This document shows positions 18,023 to 27,389 of a DNA stretch of 64,000 nt, piece after piece. Source of the DNA: Aquabacter sp040755535. GTDB taxonomy: Bacteria; Pseudomonadota; Alphaproteobacteria; Rhizobiales; Xanthobacteraceae. The position numbers and the translations under genes are program-made. The stretch is from contig JBFMAV010000008.1 of assembly GCA_040755535.1 (NCBI GenBank), forward strand, positions 32,065-96,064. Reading direction: 5' to 3'. Every line of letters begins with the position of its first letter. Positions within the stretch are counted from its first letter, which is position 1. Below the pieces are notes generated by a model. That model made no database searches. It saw nothing but the letters and a program-made list of their open reading frames with translations, and was not told where the DNA came from.

Positions 18023-19057
18023 TTGCGCCGCTTGATCGGTCCGGGCCTTGCCCTCGCGTTCGTCCTGGCGGCGCCGCTGCTTTCGGGCGCTCCCGCGCTC
18101 GCGCAGGAGAGCCACGGCCCTGGGGCCGCGCTCCGTACCATCTGGAAGAAACTAGCCGGGGAGCGCCTCCCGGCTGAGATCGTCTCCACCAATGGACGGC
18201 TCGAGGCCGAGCAGGTGCTGGTCTCCGCCAAATTCGCGGGCCGCGTCTCACAGGTACTGGTGGAAGAGGGGCAGACGGTTGAGGCCGGCGCGGTGGTCGC
18301 GCGCATGGACACGGCCGAACTTGACGCACAGCTCCTCGGAGCCCAGGCACAGGTGCGGCGCGCGGAGCGGGCTGCGGCCGAAGCGGAAGCCGCCATCGCC
18401 CAGAGGGAGAGCGAGCGCGTGCTGGCCAAGCAGGAGTTCGAGCGCGCCTCGACCCTTGCCCAGCGCGGCTATGGCACGGTCCAGCAACTCGACCAGCGCC
18501 GCAGCCAGATGGATGCGGCGGAGGCCGGCTACCGCGCAGCGTCGGCTAGCCTCGACGCGGCCGAGGCCTCGGCGGATGCCGCCCGAGCCGAAGTGGCGCG
18601 CATTCAATCCCAGCTGACCGATTCCGTCCTCCTGGCGCCCCGGCGCGGGCGGGTGGAGTACAAGCTGGTCCAGTCCGGCGAGGTGGTGGCGGCTGGCGCG
18701 CCCATCGCCACGCTGCTGGATCTGTCGGACGTTTACATGACCGTCTTTCTGCCCGCGCGCGTCGCCGGCCGGCTCGCGCTGGGCGGCGAGGCGCGCATCG
18801 TGCTCGACCCCGCGCCCGATCTCGTGGTGCCCGCCACCGTGTCCTTCGTCGCCACGGAGGCGCAGTTCACGCCAAAGACCGTGGAAACCGCCGACGAGCG
18901 GGAAAAGCTCATGTTCCGGGTGAAGCTCAAGATCGCGCCCGCGCTGCTGAAGCAATATGAGAGCATGGTGAAAGTGGGCGTGCGCGGGCTGGCTTATGTG
19001 CGCACGGATGCCAACACGCCCTGGCCCGCTGCGCTTGCGGTGAAGCTGCCGCAATGA
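18023..19057 (+). CDS. HlyD-family periplasmic adaptor (YhiI-type)
   Basis: The TTG at 18023 was chosen because AAGGAAGGAG sits 7 nt upstream and it gives a clean signal peptide (RRLIGPGLALAFVLAAP ... ALAQ); an ATG at 17957 adds 22 residues with no site. About 344 residues. Lipoyl-like half-motifs flank a long alpha-hairpin rich in Ala, Glu and Arg (about residues 85-190), and a beta-barrel follows. This is the membrane-fusion adaptor of a tripartite export system. It overlaps the rbbA-type ATPase gene by 4 bp (ATGA). The operon matches the E. coli yhiI-rbbA-yhhJ order. Confidence 0.85.
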   Translation: MRRLIGPGLALAFVLAAPLLSGAPALAQESHGPGAALRTIWKKLAGERLPAEIVSTNGRLEAEQVLVSAKFAGRVSQVLVEEGQTVEAGAVVARMDTAELDAQLLGAQAQVRRAERAAAEAEAAIAQRESERVLAKQEFERASTLAQRGYGTVQQLDQRRSQMDAAEAGYRAASASLDAAEASADAARAEVARIQSQLTDSVLLAPRRGRVEYKLVQSGEVVAAGAPIATLLDLSDVYMTVFLPARVAGRLALGGEARIVLDPAPDLVVPATVSFVATEAQFTPKTVETADEREKLMFRVKLKIAPALLKQYESMVKVGVRGLAYVRTDANTPWPAALAVKLPQ

Positions 19058-21786
19058 GCGAGCCGGCCGTCCGCCTCACCGGGGTTCGACACGTCTATGG
19101 GGCGGCCGTTGCTCTGGACGGCGTGGATCTCACCGTTCCGGCCGGCGTGCTGGCGGGCCTGATCGGGCCGGACGGTGTGGGCAAGTCCACGGTCATGAGC
19201 CTTGCGGCGGGGGTGACGCGCATTCAGACGGGAGAGGTGCGCGTGCTTGGCGGCGACATGGCCGAGGGCGCGCACCGGCGCGCGGTCTGCTCCCGCGTGG
19301 CCTTCATGCCGCAAGGGCTTGGCCGCAATCTGTATCCGACGCTCAGCGTGGAGGAAAATCTCGACTTCTTCGCGCGCCTGTTCGGCCAGCCCAGGGCCGA
19401 GCGCGCGGCCCGCATCGCGGATTTGCTCGAGGCCACGGGCCTTGCCGCCTTTCGCGACCGGCCGGCCGGGAAGCTGTCGGGCGGCATGAAGCAGAAGCTC
19501 GGCATCTGCGCGGCGCTGATCCATGACCCCGACCTCGTGATCCTGGACGAGCCCACCACCGGCGTCGATCCCTTGTCGCGGCGCCAGTTCTGGGAATTGG
19601 TGGAGCGCATTCGCGCGCGCCGCCCCGGCATGAGCGTCCTGGTCGCCACCGCCTATATGGACGAAGCGGAGCGGTTCGACTGGCTCGCCGCCATGTATGC
19701 GGGAAAAGTGGTGGCGCAGGGCACGCCGGGCGCGCTGAAGGAGAGCACGGGCGAGACGAGCCTGGAGCGCGCCTTCGTGCGCCTCTTGCCGCAGGCGCCG
19801 GAGTCGGCCCCGCTGGTGGTGCCGCCCCGCACCCTTCATGACGGCCCGCCGGCCATCGAGGCGGAAGGGCTCACCCGCCGGTTCGGCAGCTTCATCGCCG
19901 TGGACCATGTGAGCTTCCGCATCGCGCGCGGCGAGATCTTCGGCTTCCTCGGCTCCAATGGCTCGGGCAAGAGCACGACCATGAAGATGCTCACCGGCCT
20001 CCTGCCGGCGAGCGAGGGCGAGGCCCGCCTGTTTGGCCAAAAGCTGGATGCGGGCGACATCGAGACGCGCTGCCGGGTCGGCTATATGTCCCAGGCCTTT
20101 TCCCTCTATGGCGAGCTCACCGTCCGCCAGAACTTGGTGCTGCATGCGCAGCTGTTCCAACTGCCGCCAGCCGAGATTCCGGCGCGCGTGTCCGAGATGC
20201 TTGCGCGTTTCGATCTGGAGGACGCGGCGGATGCGCGCCCCGAACGCCTTCCGCTCGGCATGCGCCAGCGGCTGCAACTCGCCGTGGCCCTGATCCACAA
20301 GCCCGAAATCCTCATCCTCGACGAGCCGACCTCGGGGGTGGACCCGATCGCCCGCGACGGCTTCTGGCGCATCCTTATCGCCCTCTCCCGGGACGAGGGC
20401 GTCACCATCTTCCTCTCCACCCATTTCATGAACGAGGCGGAGAGGTGTGACCGCATCTCGCTCATGCACGAGGGCAAGGTTCTCGCGGTCGGCGCGCCGG
20501 CCGCGCTGCGAGACGCGCAAGGGGGCGCCAGCCTGGAGGATGTTTTCATCGGAGTGCTCGAAGGGGCGCAGGTCGCGACGCGCGAGACGGCGGCGAAAGA
20601 TCCGGCGCGCGAGGCGGTCGCGCCTGCCGTCCCGGCATCCCAGACCGGGCCAACCAAGCGGTTCGATCCGAGACGGCTCTGGGCCTATGCATGGCGCGAG
20701 ATGCTGGAGATCCGGCGCGATCCCGCCCGCCTCGCGTTCGCTTTGCTCGGGCCGGCCTTGCTGCTCATCACCTTCGGCTACGGCATTTCTTTCGACGTCG
20801 AGCATCTCGCCTTCGCCGCCCTCGACCAGGACCGCAGCGCCCAGAGCCGCCAATTGCTCGAGACCTTCCAAGGGTCGCGCTATTTTGAGGAGCGCCCCGA
20901 CATCACAGCGCCCGCCCAGATGGACGCGCGCATGCAGAGCGGCGAACTGAAGCTCGCCATCGAGATCCCCCCGGACTTTGGCAAGGATCTGATGCGCGGG
21001 CGCACGCCGGAGGTCGGCATCTGGCTGGACGGCGCCATGCCGTTCCGCGCCGAAACCACACGCGGCTATGTTACCGGCCTTTCCCAGTCCTATGTGACGG
21101 ACGAAACGCTGCGCCAGCAGGGGCGGGCGGTGGATCCCTATCCGGTCGGGATCGAGCCGCGCTATCGCTACAACCAGGCCTTCAAGAGCGCCAATGCTAT
21201 CGTGCCGAGCGTCATCATGCTGATGCTGGTGCTGATCCCGGCGATCACCACGGCGCTCGGCATCGTGAAGGAGAAGGAAACGGGCTCCATTGCCAATTTC
21301 CAGTCCACCCCTGTCACAAAGCTGGAATTCCTGCTGGGCAAGCAATTGCCCTATGTGGGGATCGCGGCGGTCAGTTTCGTGACCCTCGTGCTCATCACGC
21401 TTTTGCTGTTCGCCGTTCCGCTGCGCGGATCGGTGCCAACCCTGGTTCTTGGGTCGCTCGCCTATATCCTCGCCACCACCGGCTTCGGCCTGTTCGTGTC
21501 CGCCTTCGTGGGGAGCCAGGTGGCGGCCATCTTCGCAACGGCCATCATTGCCATCATTCCGGCCGTGAATTTTTCCGGGCTGATGGTTCCGGTTTCCTCC
21601 CTCACCGGCGCCGGGCGATTGATCGGGCTCGCTTTTCCCGCCGCCTGGTATCAGCCGATCACCGTGGGAGTATTCGCCAAGGGGCTGGGGCTGGGAGATC
21701 TGTGGCGGGAGATCCTGGTGCTGCTGGTGTTCGCCGCCGGCTACATCGCCGCTTCGGTCCTGGCCTTGCGCAAGAGGAGCGCCTGA
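19054..21786 (+). CDS. rbbA: RbbA-type double-ATPase/permease fusion
   Basis: 910 residues, the same size as E. coli RbbA. First ATPase: Walker A GPDGVGKS at 38-45, signature LSGGMKQK, Walker B VILDEPTTGVDP. Second ATPase: Walker A GSNGSGKS from about 300, LPLGMRQRLQLA in place of a canonical signature, ILILDEPTSGVDP. The C-terminal ABC2-type membrane domain (about 555-905) has a large periplasmic loop after its first span. RbbA was named for ribosome association, but domain layout and the flanking adaptor and permease support an export role. The degenerate second signature suggests asymmetric ATPase sites; inference. Confidence 0.9.
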   Translation: MSEPAVRLTGVRHVYGAAVALDGVDLTVPAGVLAGLIGPDGVGKSTVMSLAAGVTRIQTGEVRVLGGDMAEGAHRRAVCSRVAFMPQGLGRNLYPTLSVEENLDFFARLFGQPRAERAARIADLLEATGLAAFRDRPAGKLSGGMKQKLGICAALIHDPDLVILDEPTTGVDPLSRRQFWELVERIRARRPGMSVLVATAYMDEAERFDWLAAMYAGKVVAQGTPGALKESTGETSLERAFVRLLPQAPESAPLVVPPRTLHDGPPAIEAEGLTRRFGSFIAVDHVSFRIARGEIFGFLGSNGSGKSTTMKMLTGLLPASEGEARLFGQKLDAGDIETRCRVGYMSQAFSLYGELTVRQNLVLHAQLFQLPPAEIPARVSEMLARFDLEDAADARPERLPLGMRQRLQLAVALIHKPEILILDEPTSGVDPIARDGFWRILIALSRDEGVTIFLSTHFMNEAERCDRISLMHEGKVLAVGAPAALRDAQGGASLEDVFIGVLEGAQVATRETAAKDPAREAVAPAVPASQTGPTKRFDPRRLWAYAWREMLEIRRDPARLAFALLGPALLLITFGYGISFDVEHLAFAALDQDRSAQSRQLLETFQGSRYFEERPDITAPAQMDARMQSGELKLAIEIPPDFGKDLMRGRTPEVGIWLDGAMPFRAETTRGYVTGLSQSYVTDETLRQQGRAVDPYPVGIEPRYRYNQAFKSANAIVPSVIMLMLVLIPAITTALGIVKEKETGSIANFQSTPVTKLEFLLGKQLPYVGIAAVSFVTLVLITLLLFAVPLRGSVPTLVLGSLAYILATTGFGLFVSAFVGSQVAAIFATAIIAIIPAVNFSGLMVPVSSLTGAGRLIGLAFPAAWYQPITVGVFAKGLGLGDLWREILVLLVFAAGYIAASVLALRKRSA

Positions 21787-21787
21787 C

Positions 21788-22948
21788 ATGACGCAAGCGC
21801 TCGCCGGCACCCGACTGCGCCACGGCATGATTGCCCGGGCCATGCGGGTCTTTCGGCTCGGCATCAAGGAGCTTTACAGCCTGCGGGCCGACCCCGTGCT
21901 CATGGCACTGATCCTCTACACGTTCACGTTCGCGGTCTATTCCGTTGCGACGGGCGCCAAGTTCGAAGTGGAAAATGCCGCCGTGGCGGTGGTGGACGAA
22001 GACCGGTCCATTCTCTCGACGCGCCTGCGCGACGCGCTCATCGCGCCCTTCTTCAAGCCGCCCAAGCTCATATCGGCCGATGCCGTGGACGCGTCGATGG
22101 ATGCCGGCACCTATGTGTTCGTCCTGGAGATCCCTCCGAAATTTGAGCATGACGTGATTGCCGGGCGCCATCCGACCTTGCTGTTGAACATCGACGCTAC
22201 CGCCATGTCGCAGGCGGGAAATGGCGCGTCCTACATCCAGTCCATCGTCATGCGCGAGATTTTGACGGCCTATCCGGCGCTCGCGCCAAAGGACGATATG
22301 TCCATTGTGGTGCGGGCGCGGTTCAATCCGAACCTGAAATCCTCCTGGTTCATGGCGGTCATGCAGGTGATCAACAATGTCACCATGCTCTCCGTGATCC
22401 TCACCGGCGCGGCGCTCATTCGCGAGCGCGAGCACGGCACCATCGAGCACCTCCTGGTGATGCCGGTCACACCCATCGAAATCATGCTGGCCAAGATCTG
22501 GGCCAATGGGCTGGTGATCGTCGCGGCGGCGACCTTGTCGCTGGTAATCGTGGTGCAGTGGCTGCTGGACGTTCCGGTCGCGGGCTCGCTCCTCCTGTTC
22601 GTCGCGGCGAGCGTGCTCTACCAGTTCTCCGTGACGGCACTCGGCATTCTGGTTGCGACCTTCTCAAGCTCCATGGCGCAGTTCGGGCTCATCGCCATGC
22701 CACTGCTCATCATCATGAACCTTCTGTCCGGCAGCACCACCCCCATGGAAAGCATGCCTTCCTGGCTCCAAAACCTGATGCTGTTTTCCCCGGCGCCCCA
22801 TTTCGTCGCCCTGTCCCAGGCCATTCTCTATCGCGGGGCGGGCGTCGCTATCATCTGGCCCCAACTGGTGGCCCTGCTCGCCATCGGCGGCGCCTTTTTC
22901 GCGCTGGCCGCGATCCGATTCCGCAAGGCTCTGCTCTCCGCCCGGTAA
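21788..22948 (+). CDS. yhhJ: ABC-2 type permease (YhhJ-type)
   Basis: 386 residues. One N-terminal span, a large extracytoplasmic domain (about 45-185), then five clustered spans. Motif REREHGTIEHLLVMPVTPIE is the conserved coupling region of ABC2 permeases, and NLLSGSTTPMESMP is typical of the last extracellular turn. It starts 1 bp after the rbbA-type stop. It likely pairs with the permease half fused to RbbA to form a heterodimeric channel. Confidence 0.9.
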   Translation: MTQALAGTRLRHGMIARAMRVFRLGIKELYSLRADPVLMALILYTFTFAVYSVATGAKFEVENAAVAVVDEDRSILSTRLRDALIAPFFKPPKLISADAVDASMDAGTYVFVLEIPPKFEHDVIAGRHPTLLLNIDATAMSQAGNGASYIQSIVMREILTAYPALAPKDDMSIVVRARFNPNLKSSWFMAVMQVINNVTMLSVILTGAALIREREHGTIEHLLVMPVTPIEIMLAKIWANGLVIVAAATLSLVIVVQWLLDVPVAGSLLLFVAASVLYQFSVTALGILVATFSSSMAQFGLIAMPLLIIMNLLSGSTTPMESMPSWLQNLMLFSPAPHFVALSQAILYRGAGVAIIWPQLVALLAIGGAFFALAAIRFRKALLSAR

Positions 22949-22953
22949 AAAAA

Positions 22954-22986
22954 AACGGCGCTCGTGTCACATGAGCCAACGCCGTT
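22954..22986. terminator. Bulged hairpin after the export operon, overlapping a promoter
   Basis: Arms AACGGCG (22954-22960) and CGCCGTT (22980-22986), extended inside by CTCGTG/CATGAG with a small bulge. A run of nine A precedes it, which would be a U run for a minus-strand transcript; on the plus strand no U run follows. The structure overlaps the -35 element of the ECF41-type promoter, so termination and promoter activity may interfere. Confidence 0.4.
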
Positions 22987-22991
22987 CCGTC
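22965..22991 (+). promoter_or_regulatory. ECF41-type promoter, TGTCACA-N16-CGTC
   Basis: TGTCACA at 22965-22971 and CGTC at 22988-22991 with exactly 16 bases between. This equals, as I recall it, the published target motif of ECF41 sigma factors. It lies about 60 bp before the start of the carboxymuconolactone-decarboxylase-like gene whose operon encodes an ECF41 sigma factor. Expected transcription start is near 22997. The match is seen directly; autoregulation is inferred. Confidence 0.75.
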
Positions 22992-23051
22992 TTGTCTGCG
23001 CATCGCGGATCGCACCCATGGTGGGGCGCTCCGCTGGTGATGGAGATCAAG

Positions 23052-23516
23052 ATGACGCCGCGCGTGACTGCTCCCTTCAAGCTCGCCCCCGAGAGCATCA
23101 AGGCCATGATGGCGCTAGAGGCCAGTTTCGGGAACAGCGGGCTGGAGCATAATCTTCTGGAACTGGTGCGGCTGCGGGCCTCGCAGATCAATGGCTGCGC
23201 CTATTGCATCCATATGCATGCCAGCGACTTGCGCGCGAAGGGCGAGAGTGAAATGCGCCTTTACATGCTGGACGCCTGGCGGGAATCTTCACTCTACAGC
23301 GCGCGCGAGCGCGCCGCCCTCGCCTGGACGGAGGCCCTCACTCGGATCTCCGTCTCCGGCGCCCCAGATGCGGATTATGAAATGCTGAAGGCGGAATTCA
23401 GCGAGGCGGAACAGGTTCACCTCACGTTGCTCATCGGCTCCATCAATGTGTGGAACCGCCTTCAGGTGGGCTTCCGCGTCGCCCACCCTGTTGAGCCCAG
23501 CAGCCATGGGGGCTGA
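23052..23516 (+). CDS. Carboxymuconolactone decarboxylase/AhpD-family protein (ECF41-linked COE)
   Basis: 154 residues from ATG 23052, with GGAG six bases upstream; an ATG at 23040 lacks a site. All-helical AhpD-like fold with the redox motif CAYCIHMH (Cys49, Cys52, His56). Such proteins act as thiol-dependent peroxidases or decarboxylases. ECF41 sigma genes are characteristically next to a gene of this or a related oxidoreductase/epimerase class (the COE gene), their usual target. The sigma gene starts inside the last 11 bp of this one, so expression is coupled. Confidence 0.88.
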   Translation: MTPRVTAPFKLAPESIKAMMALEASFGNSGLEHNLLELVRLRASQINGCAYCIHMHASDLRAKGESEMRLYMLDAWRESSLYSARERAALAWTEALTRISVSGAPDADYEMLKAEFSEAEQVHLTLLIGSINVWNRLQVGFRVAHPVEPSSHGG

Positions 23517-24378
23517 GCCGCATCTGGCTCTGTTCGAGACGCAGCGGCCCCGCCTGCTGCGTCTCGCCTACCGCATGCTGGGCTCGCTCGCGGAGGCGGA
23601 GGATATCGTCCAGGACGCCTGGTTGAGATGGGACCGGGCCGATCGCGCGGCGGTGCGGGTGCCGCCAGCCTTCCTGACCCGGATCGTGACGCGGCTCTGT
23701 CTCGATGCGCTGGATTCAGCGCGGGCGCGGCGCGAGGTCTATCCCGGCGCCTGGCTGCCGGAGCCGCTGGTGGAGCCGGAGGACGACGTGCCGCGGCTCG
23801 ATGATCTCACGCTCACCTTGATGCTGGCGCTGGAGCGCCTCTCGCCGCTTGAGCGGGCCGCCTTCCTGCTACACGACGTCTTTGGCGAGCCGGCCGAGGC
23901 GGTGGGGCAGGCCCTGGACCGCGAACCGGCCGCCGTCCGTCAGCTTGCCTCCCGCGCGCGCCGCCATGTCCGCGAGGCGCGCCCCCGCTACACGGTGGAG
24001 CGGGAGGAGGGGGAGCGCATCGCCCAGGCCTTCTTCGCCGCCTCCACGTCCGGCGACACCGAACGACTGCGCATGCTGCTGGCGCAAACCGTGGTTCTGA
24101 TGTCCGACGGGGGCGGCAAAGTGCTCGCCTTCCGCAATCCGATCCTCGGAATCGAGCGCGCCTTGCGCCTTTTCGCGAGCCTGCGGCGCAAGCAGGCGGA
24201 CGATCCGCCGAAGTTTTTGCGCGCGGCCTGGATCGATGGGCTCCCCGGCTATATCAGCCGGGATCGCCACCTCCTGCAGACGACCGCGCTCGACATCGTC
24301 GAGGGGCGCATCGTCGCCATCTATATCACCCGCAATCCAGACAAGCTCGCCGCCATCGCGCGGGGCCTTGAAAGCTGA
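23506..24378 (+). CDS. ECF41-group RNA polymerase sigma factor with SnoaL-like C-terminal extension
   Basis: 290 residues. Sigma2 (about 8-75, YRMLGSLAEAEDIVQDAWLR) and sigma4 (about 105-160, LSPLERAAFLLHDVFG) regions, then a NTF2/SnoaL-like domain (165-290). The group hallmarks are all present: WLPEP (83-87), DGGGK (201-205) and NPDKL (277-281). In ECF41 proteins no anti-sigma factor is used; the extension regulates activity in cis. No anti-sigma gene is found here. The ATG at 23506 overlaps the upstream stop. Physiological signal unknown. Confidence 0.93.
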   Translation: MGAEPHLALFETQRPRLLRLAYRMLGSLAEAEDIVQDAWLRWDRADRAAVRVPPAFLTRIVTRLCLDALDSARARREVYPGAWLPEPLVEPEDDVPRLDDLTLTLMLALERLSPLERAAFLLHDVFGEPAEAVGQALDREPAAVRQLASRARRHVREARPRYTVEREEGERIAQAFFAASTSGDTERLRMLLAQTVVLMSDGGGKVLAFRNPILGIERALRLFASLRRKQADDPPKFLRAAWIDGLPGYISRDRHLLQTTALDIVEGRIVAIYITRNPDKLAAIARGLES

Positions 24379-24380
24379 CG

Positions 24381-24410
24381 GCGCCGCTTCCCCGCGGCGC
24401 TGTCCTTATT
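24381..24410 (+). terminator. Terminator after the ECF41 sigma gene
   Basis: Seven-base GC arms GCGCCGC (24381-24387) and GCGGCGC (24394-24400) with 6-nt loop, beginning 3 bp after the stop codon and followed by TGTCCTTATT. Placement between convergent genes supports the call; the U tract is imperfect. Confidence 0.55.
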
Positions 24411-24458
24411 GCCGGTGCGTATGGGACCGCGAACCCGCGACCCGAGATTGCGACGCGA

Positions 24459-27389
24459 TCAGAATTGCCAGGTGAAGTTCGCCTGGAATGCGTTGGTCGT
24501 CACATTGTCCCCGAACTGGCCGACATAGGTCGCGCCAATGCGCGCCTGGGGCGTCAGGAAGAGGTCGAGGCCCGCTTCCACCAATGCGGTGTTCTGGGCC
24601 AGCGGCACGCCTGCCACGGTAAAGGACGCGCCGGGAAGGGCGGTGAGGGACAATTGGGCGCTGGGGCTGGTATCGCCGAAGGCATATTGCCAGGCTGCCG
24701 AGGCATGGGGCGCCAGCGTCATCCCCGAGCCCACGGCGAGGCTGGTCGCGGCGCGCAGGCCGAGCGTGGTGTAGCCCACATTCGAGGACGAGGAGTTGCC
24801 GGAGAGGCCGACGCCGGTTGCCCCGCTCTCGGTGAAGCCATCGGTGTTGAGATGAACGAAGGCGAGGCCGGCGAAGGGTTCCAGCGCGATGGACTGGAGG
24901 GCGAAGCCATAGCCGATTTCCGCGAAGATCTGCCCTGTCCCGCCGTCATACTGGGCGCTCGCCTGCTGCAACTGGCCGGGGAAGGCGATGGTGCGGCTGG
25001 AATCCACCTGGTTGAAGGCATAGATGCCGCCGAGCCGAAGATTGACCGGGCCGAGCTGGGTTCCGCCATAGAGGGACACCAGCATGGAGTTCACCGTGCT
25101 GGATGAGTTAAGGTCCGACACGCCGGAACTGGACTGGGAATAGCCGAGCGCGGCGCCGATCCGCCATCCCCCCGCCTGGATGTCGGCACCTGACATGATG
25201 CCGCCGATGCTTGAATCCAGCGCCGAGACGTTGGCGTTGCCGTCATAATTGGTCCAGCCGCCAAAGCCCTGCGCCCATGCGGTGATGCCGGCGGGCAGGC
25301 TTGGGGGCGTGGCGGGCGCCTTGGTGGCATAAGCCAGCGCCTCGGAGGCCGATCCCGGGGCAGGGGCGAGCGTGGCGACCGCCGGCCCGCCAAAGCCGAG
25401 CGCGGCGAGCGGACCGGTGGAGGTGCCATAGGAGCCCTGGCGCAGGCGGGCGAGCACGGCGTCGCGGCTGTAGAAACTGTCGCCGATCATCACCGATTGC
25501 TGGCTGGCATAGGCTTCGCCCGAGAGGGCCGCCAAGGCCTGGGGAGCCTGGCCGAGCCCGAGGGCATAGAGCGAAGAGAGACCGGTCGGCAGCGCGCCCA
25601 AGGCGGTGCCGGCCGCATTATTGATGGCGCTGTCGATCGCGGCGCCCACCGCCTGCTCGTTTCCGCTCAGCCCGGGCGACCGGGCGATGGTGGAGGACAG
25701 GTTAAGGGTCACCGCATTGGTGCCATAGGCCAAGCCCGCGGAGAGGAAGGAGGGAAGCCCCGCCGTCTCAAGGGTCGCGAATGTGCCGGTCGCCCCGCCG
25801 CTGGCGGTCAGGACCGTATAGGTCTTCTGGAGGCCGCTGGTGCCGGCGAAGGCGGTGGCGAGCGTGCCGCCCAGTCGCGCCGCGCCGGTGACATCCAGGC
25901 GGTCGGCATTGGCGCCATCCACCCGAAGGGCAAGAGTGCCGCGCGACGTCTGGACGAAGACCCCGCTCATCTGGTGGGCGATGCCCGCCCCGGCGCTGCT
26001 GACGCCGAGCCAGCCACTGTTTTCAAAGCGCCCCTGCGGCCCGGCGGCGAACGCGATCCGGCCGTCGATGACGCCGGTGTTGACGACCATGGTGCCGGAC
26101 GCGGTGGACCCCGTGGAAATGGCGGTTGCGCCTGGCGCGGCGACGATGGTGCCGGCGTTCAGCAGCGTGCCGTCGAGGCCGTTGAGCTGGATGCCGGTCG
26201 CGCTCGCGCCGGTGGCCTGGACGAGGCCGTTATTGGTGACGACGCCGTAGGTATCGGACCTGAGGCCGATGGCATTGGCGCCTGTGACGCGAACCGACCC
26301 GTCATTGACGATATCGTCGCCGCTGATCCCGGCGAGACCGATGGCCCCCGCATCGGACACGGTGAGCGTGCCCGTATTGCGAATGGGATTATAGACCCCT
26401 GGGACCGTGACGAAGTAATTCATCATGCCCTGGCTGCCAAAATAAAAGCCCACGGCATTGCCGGCATAGATGGAATCGATGGAGGTGAGGGTCGAGCCGG
26501 GTACGTCCAGCTCGACCCACTCGGTGGTTCCGTCGGCGCGGATGTGAAGAATGGCGGCGTGCGCGCCACCGGATGCGTCGGTCCAGTCGGCGGCGAGATT
26601 GTATTCGCCGTTTCGTCCGGCGCCGGTAATGCCTTGGAAATGGGTCTCTATGGCGCCGGGATGGTCGTAAGAGGTGAAGGTGCCGGTGGCCATGTCATAG
26701 AGGAAGCCATGCTGGGCATTGAGCCCCAGCGCGTCGGTATAGCCTCCCGCCACCTTGTCCCCGTAGATGCCATAGGCCGTGGTCACCACCGCGCCCGGAC
26801 CGGACAGCGGCGTATAGGTCCGCGTGAGCGCATTATAGATGAACGCGTTGCCCTGGCCCTGGGCGGTGTCGTAATTGCCGACCACATTGTTTCCGAATTG
26901 GCTATGCGGAATAGTATTGTTCACCGTCACCCCGCTAGAAGAAGGGTAAACGATATCGGTGTACTGGGCGCCGGGCGTCGCAGCAGCGTCGAAAATGTAG
27001 CCAATATTTCCAGAGCTTGAGGTGGGCTTGTAGGAGCCCACGAGGCGGAAGATGCCGTCCGGCGAACCGAAGGTCGGACCATAGGGCAGCGCGGTATAGG
27101 CGCCCGGATAATTTACCCCGTTTGCGGTGGATATCGGGATCGAGGTCCAGGTCTGTGTCTGCGTATTGAAGAGGATGCCGCCCGATGCTCCGCCGCCGTT
27201 GGGAATGACGTAATTTCCAACAATGTTGGCGCCGCGAATGCCTGTAAAATTCGCTTCTGAAATCGGGTAAGCAATATTGATATAGTCAAATTGCTGCGCC
27301 GACACAGCGGATGCCGCGCCGAACATGGCAGGAAGCAATATCAGTGCGGCGGTCTGCAGCAGATGCGCGCGTCCTGTGCCCTTGATCAT
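24459..27389 (-). CDS. Large autotransporter (type Va) with propeller-like and beta-helix-like passenger
   Basis: 976 residues from ATG 27389 with GGGGGGAA site. Signal peptide 1-31 (ends AVSAQQ). Passenger part 1 (about 32-345) holds repeats such as GFLYDMATGTFTSYDHPGA, resembling HAF-type extracellular propeller repeats. Part 2 (about 345-480) has Asn/Gly-rich turns of a beta-helix (IVNDGSVRVTGANAIGL). The C-terminal 12-strand barrel starts near AWAQGFGGWTNYDG and ends with aromatic TWQF. A linker motif EAYASQQSVMIGDSFYSRDA precedes the barrel. Surface exposed or secreted; adhesion is plausible, not shown. Paralogue of the gene at 54386. No protease catalytic motif seen. Confidence 0.9.
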   Translation of the reverse strand: MIKGTGRAHLLQTAALILLPAMFGAASAVSAQQFDYINIAYPISEANFTGIRGANIVGNYVIPNGGGASGGILFNTQTQTWTSIPISTANGVNYPGAYTALPYGPTFGSPDGIFRLVGSYKPTSSSGNIGYIFDAAATPGAQYTDIVYPSSSGVTVNNTIPHSQFGNNVVGNYDTAQGQGNAFIYNALTRTYTPLSGPGAVVTTAYGIYGDKVAGGYTDALGLNAQHGFLYDMATGTFTSYDHPGAIETHFQGITGAGRNGEYNLAADWTDASGGAHAAILHIRADGTTEWVELDVPGSTLTSIDSIYAGNAVGFYFGSQGMMNYFVTVPGVYNPIRNTGTLTVSDAGAIGLAGISGDDIVNDGSVRVTGANAIGLRSDTYGVVTNNGLVQATGASATGIQLNGLDGTLLNAGTIVAAPGATAISTGSTASGTMVVNTGVIDGRIAFAAGPQGRFENSGWLGVSSAGAGIAHQMSGVFVQTSRGTLALRVDGANADRLDVTGAARLGGTLATAFAGTSGLQKTYTVLTASGGATGTFATLETAGLPSFLSAGLAYGTNAVTLNLSSTIARSPGLSGNEQAVGAAIDSAINNAAGTALGALPTGLSSLYALGLGQAPQALAALSGEAYASQQSVMIGDSFYSRDAVLARLRQGSYGTSTGPLAALGFGGPAVATLAPAPGSASEALAYATKAPATPPSLPAGITAWAQGFGGWTNYDGNANVSALDSSIGGIMSGADIQAGGWRIGAALGYSQSSSGVSDLNSSSTVNSMLVSLYGGTQLGPVNLRLGGIYAFNQVDSSRTIAFPGQLQQASAQYDGGTGQIFAEIGYGFALQSIALEPFAGLAFVHLNTDGFTESGATGVGLSGNSSSSNVGYTTLGLRAATSLAVGSGMTLAPHASAAWQYAFGDTSPSAQLSLTALPGASFTVAGVPLAQNTALVEAGLDLFLTPQARIGATYVGQFGDNVTTNAFQANFTWQF

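Noticed and set aside
18994..21867. Very long open frame opposite the rbbA-type gene
   Set aside because: Shadow frame caused by high GC; composition (His/Arg/Gln-rich) is unlike a protein and the plus strand holds clear ABC motifs.
25497..27020. Long open frame opposite the first autotransporter
   Set aside because: Antisense of a repetitive Gly/Ala-rich gene; no start site or family pattern.
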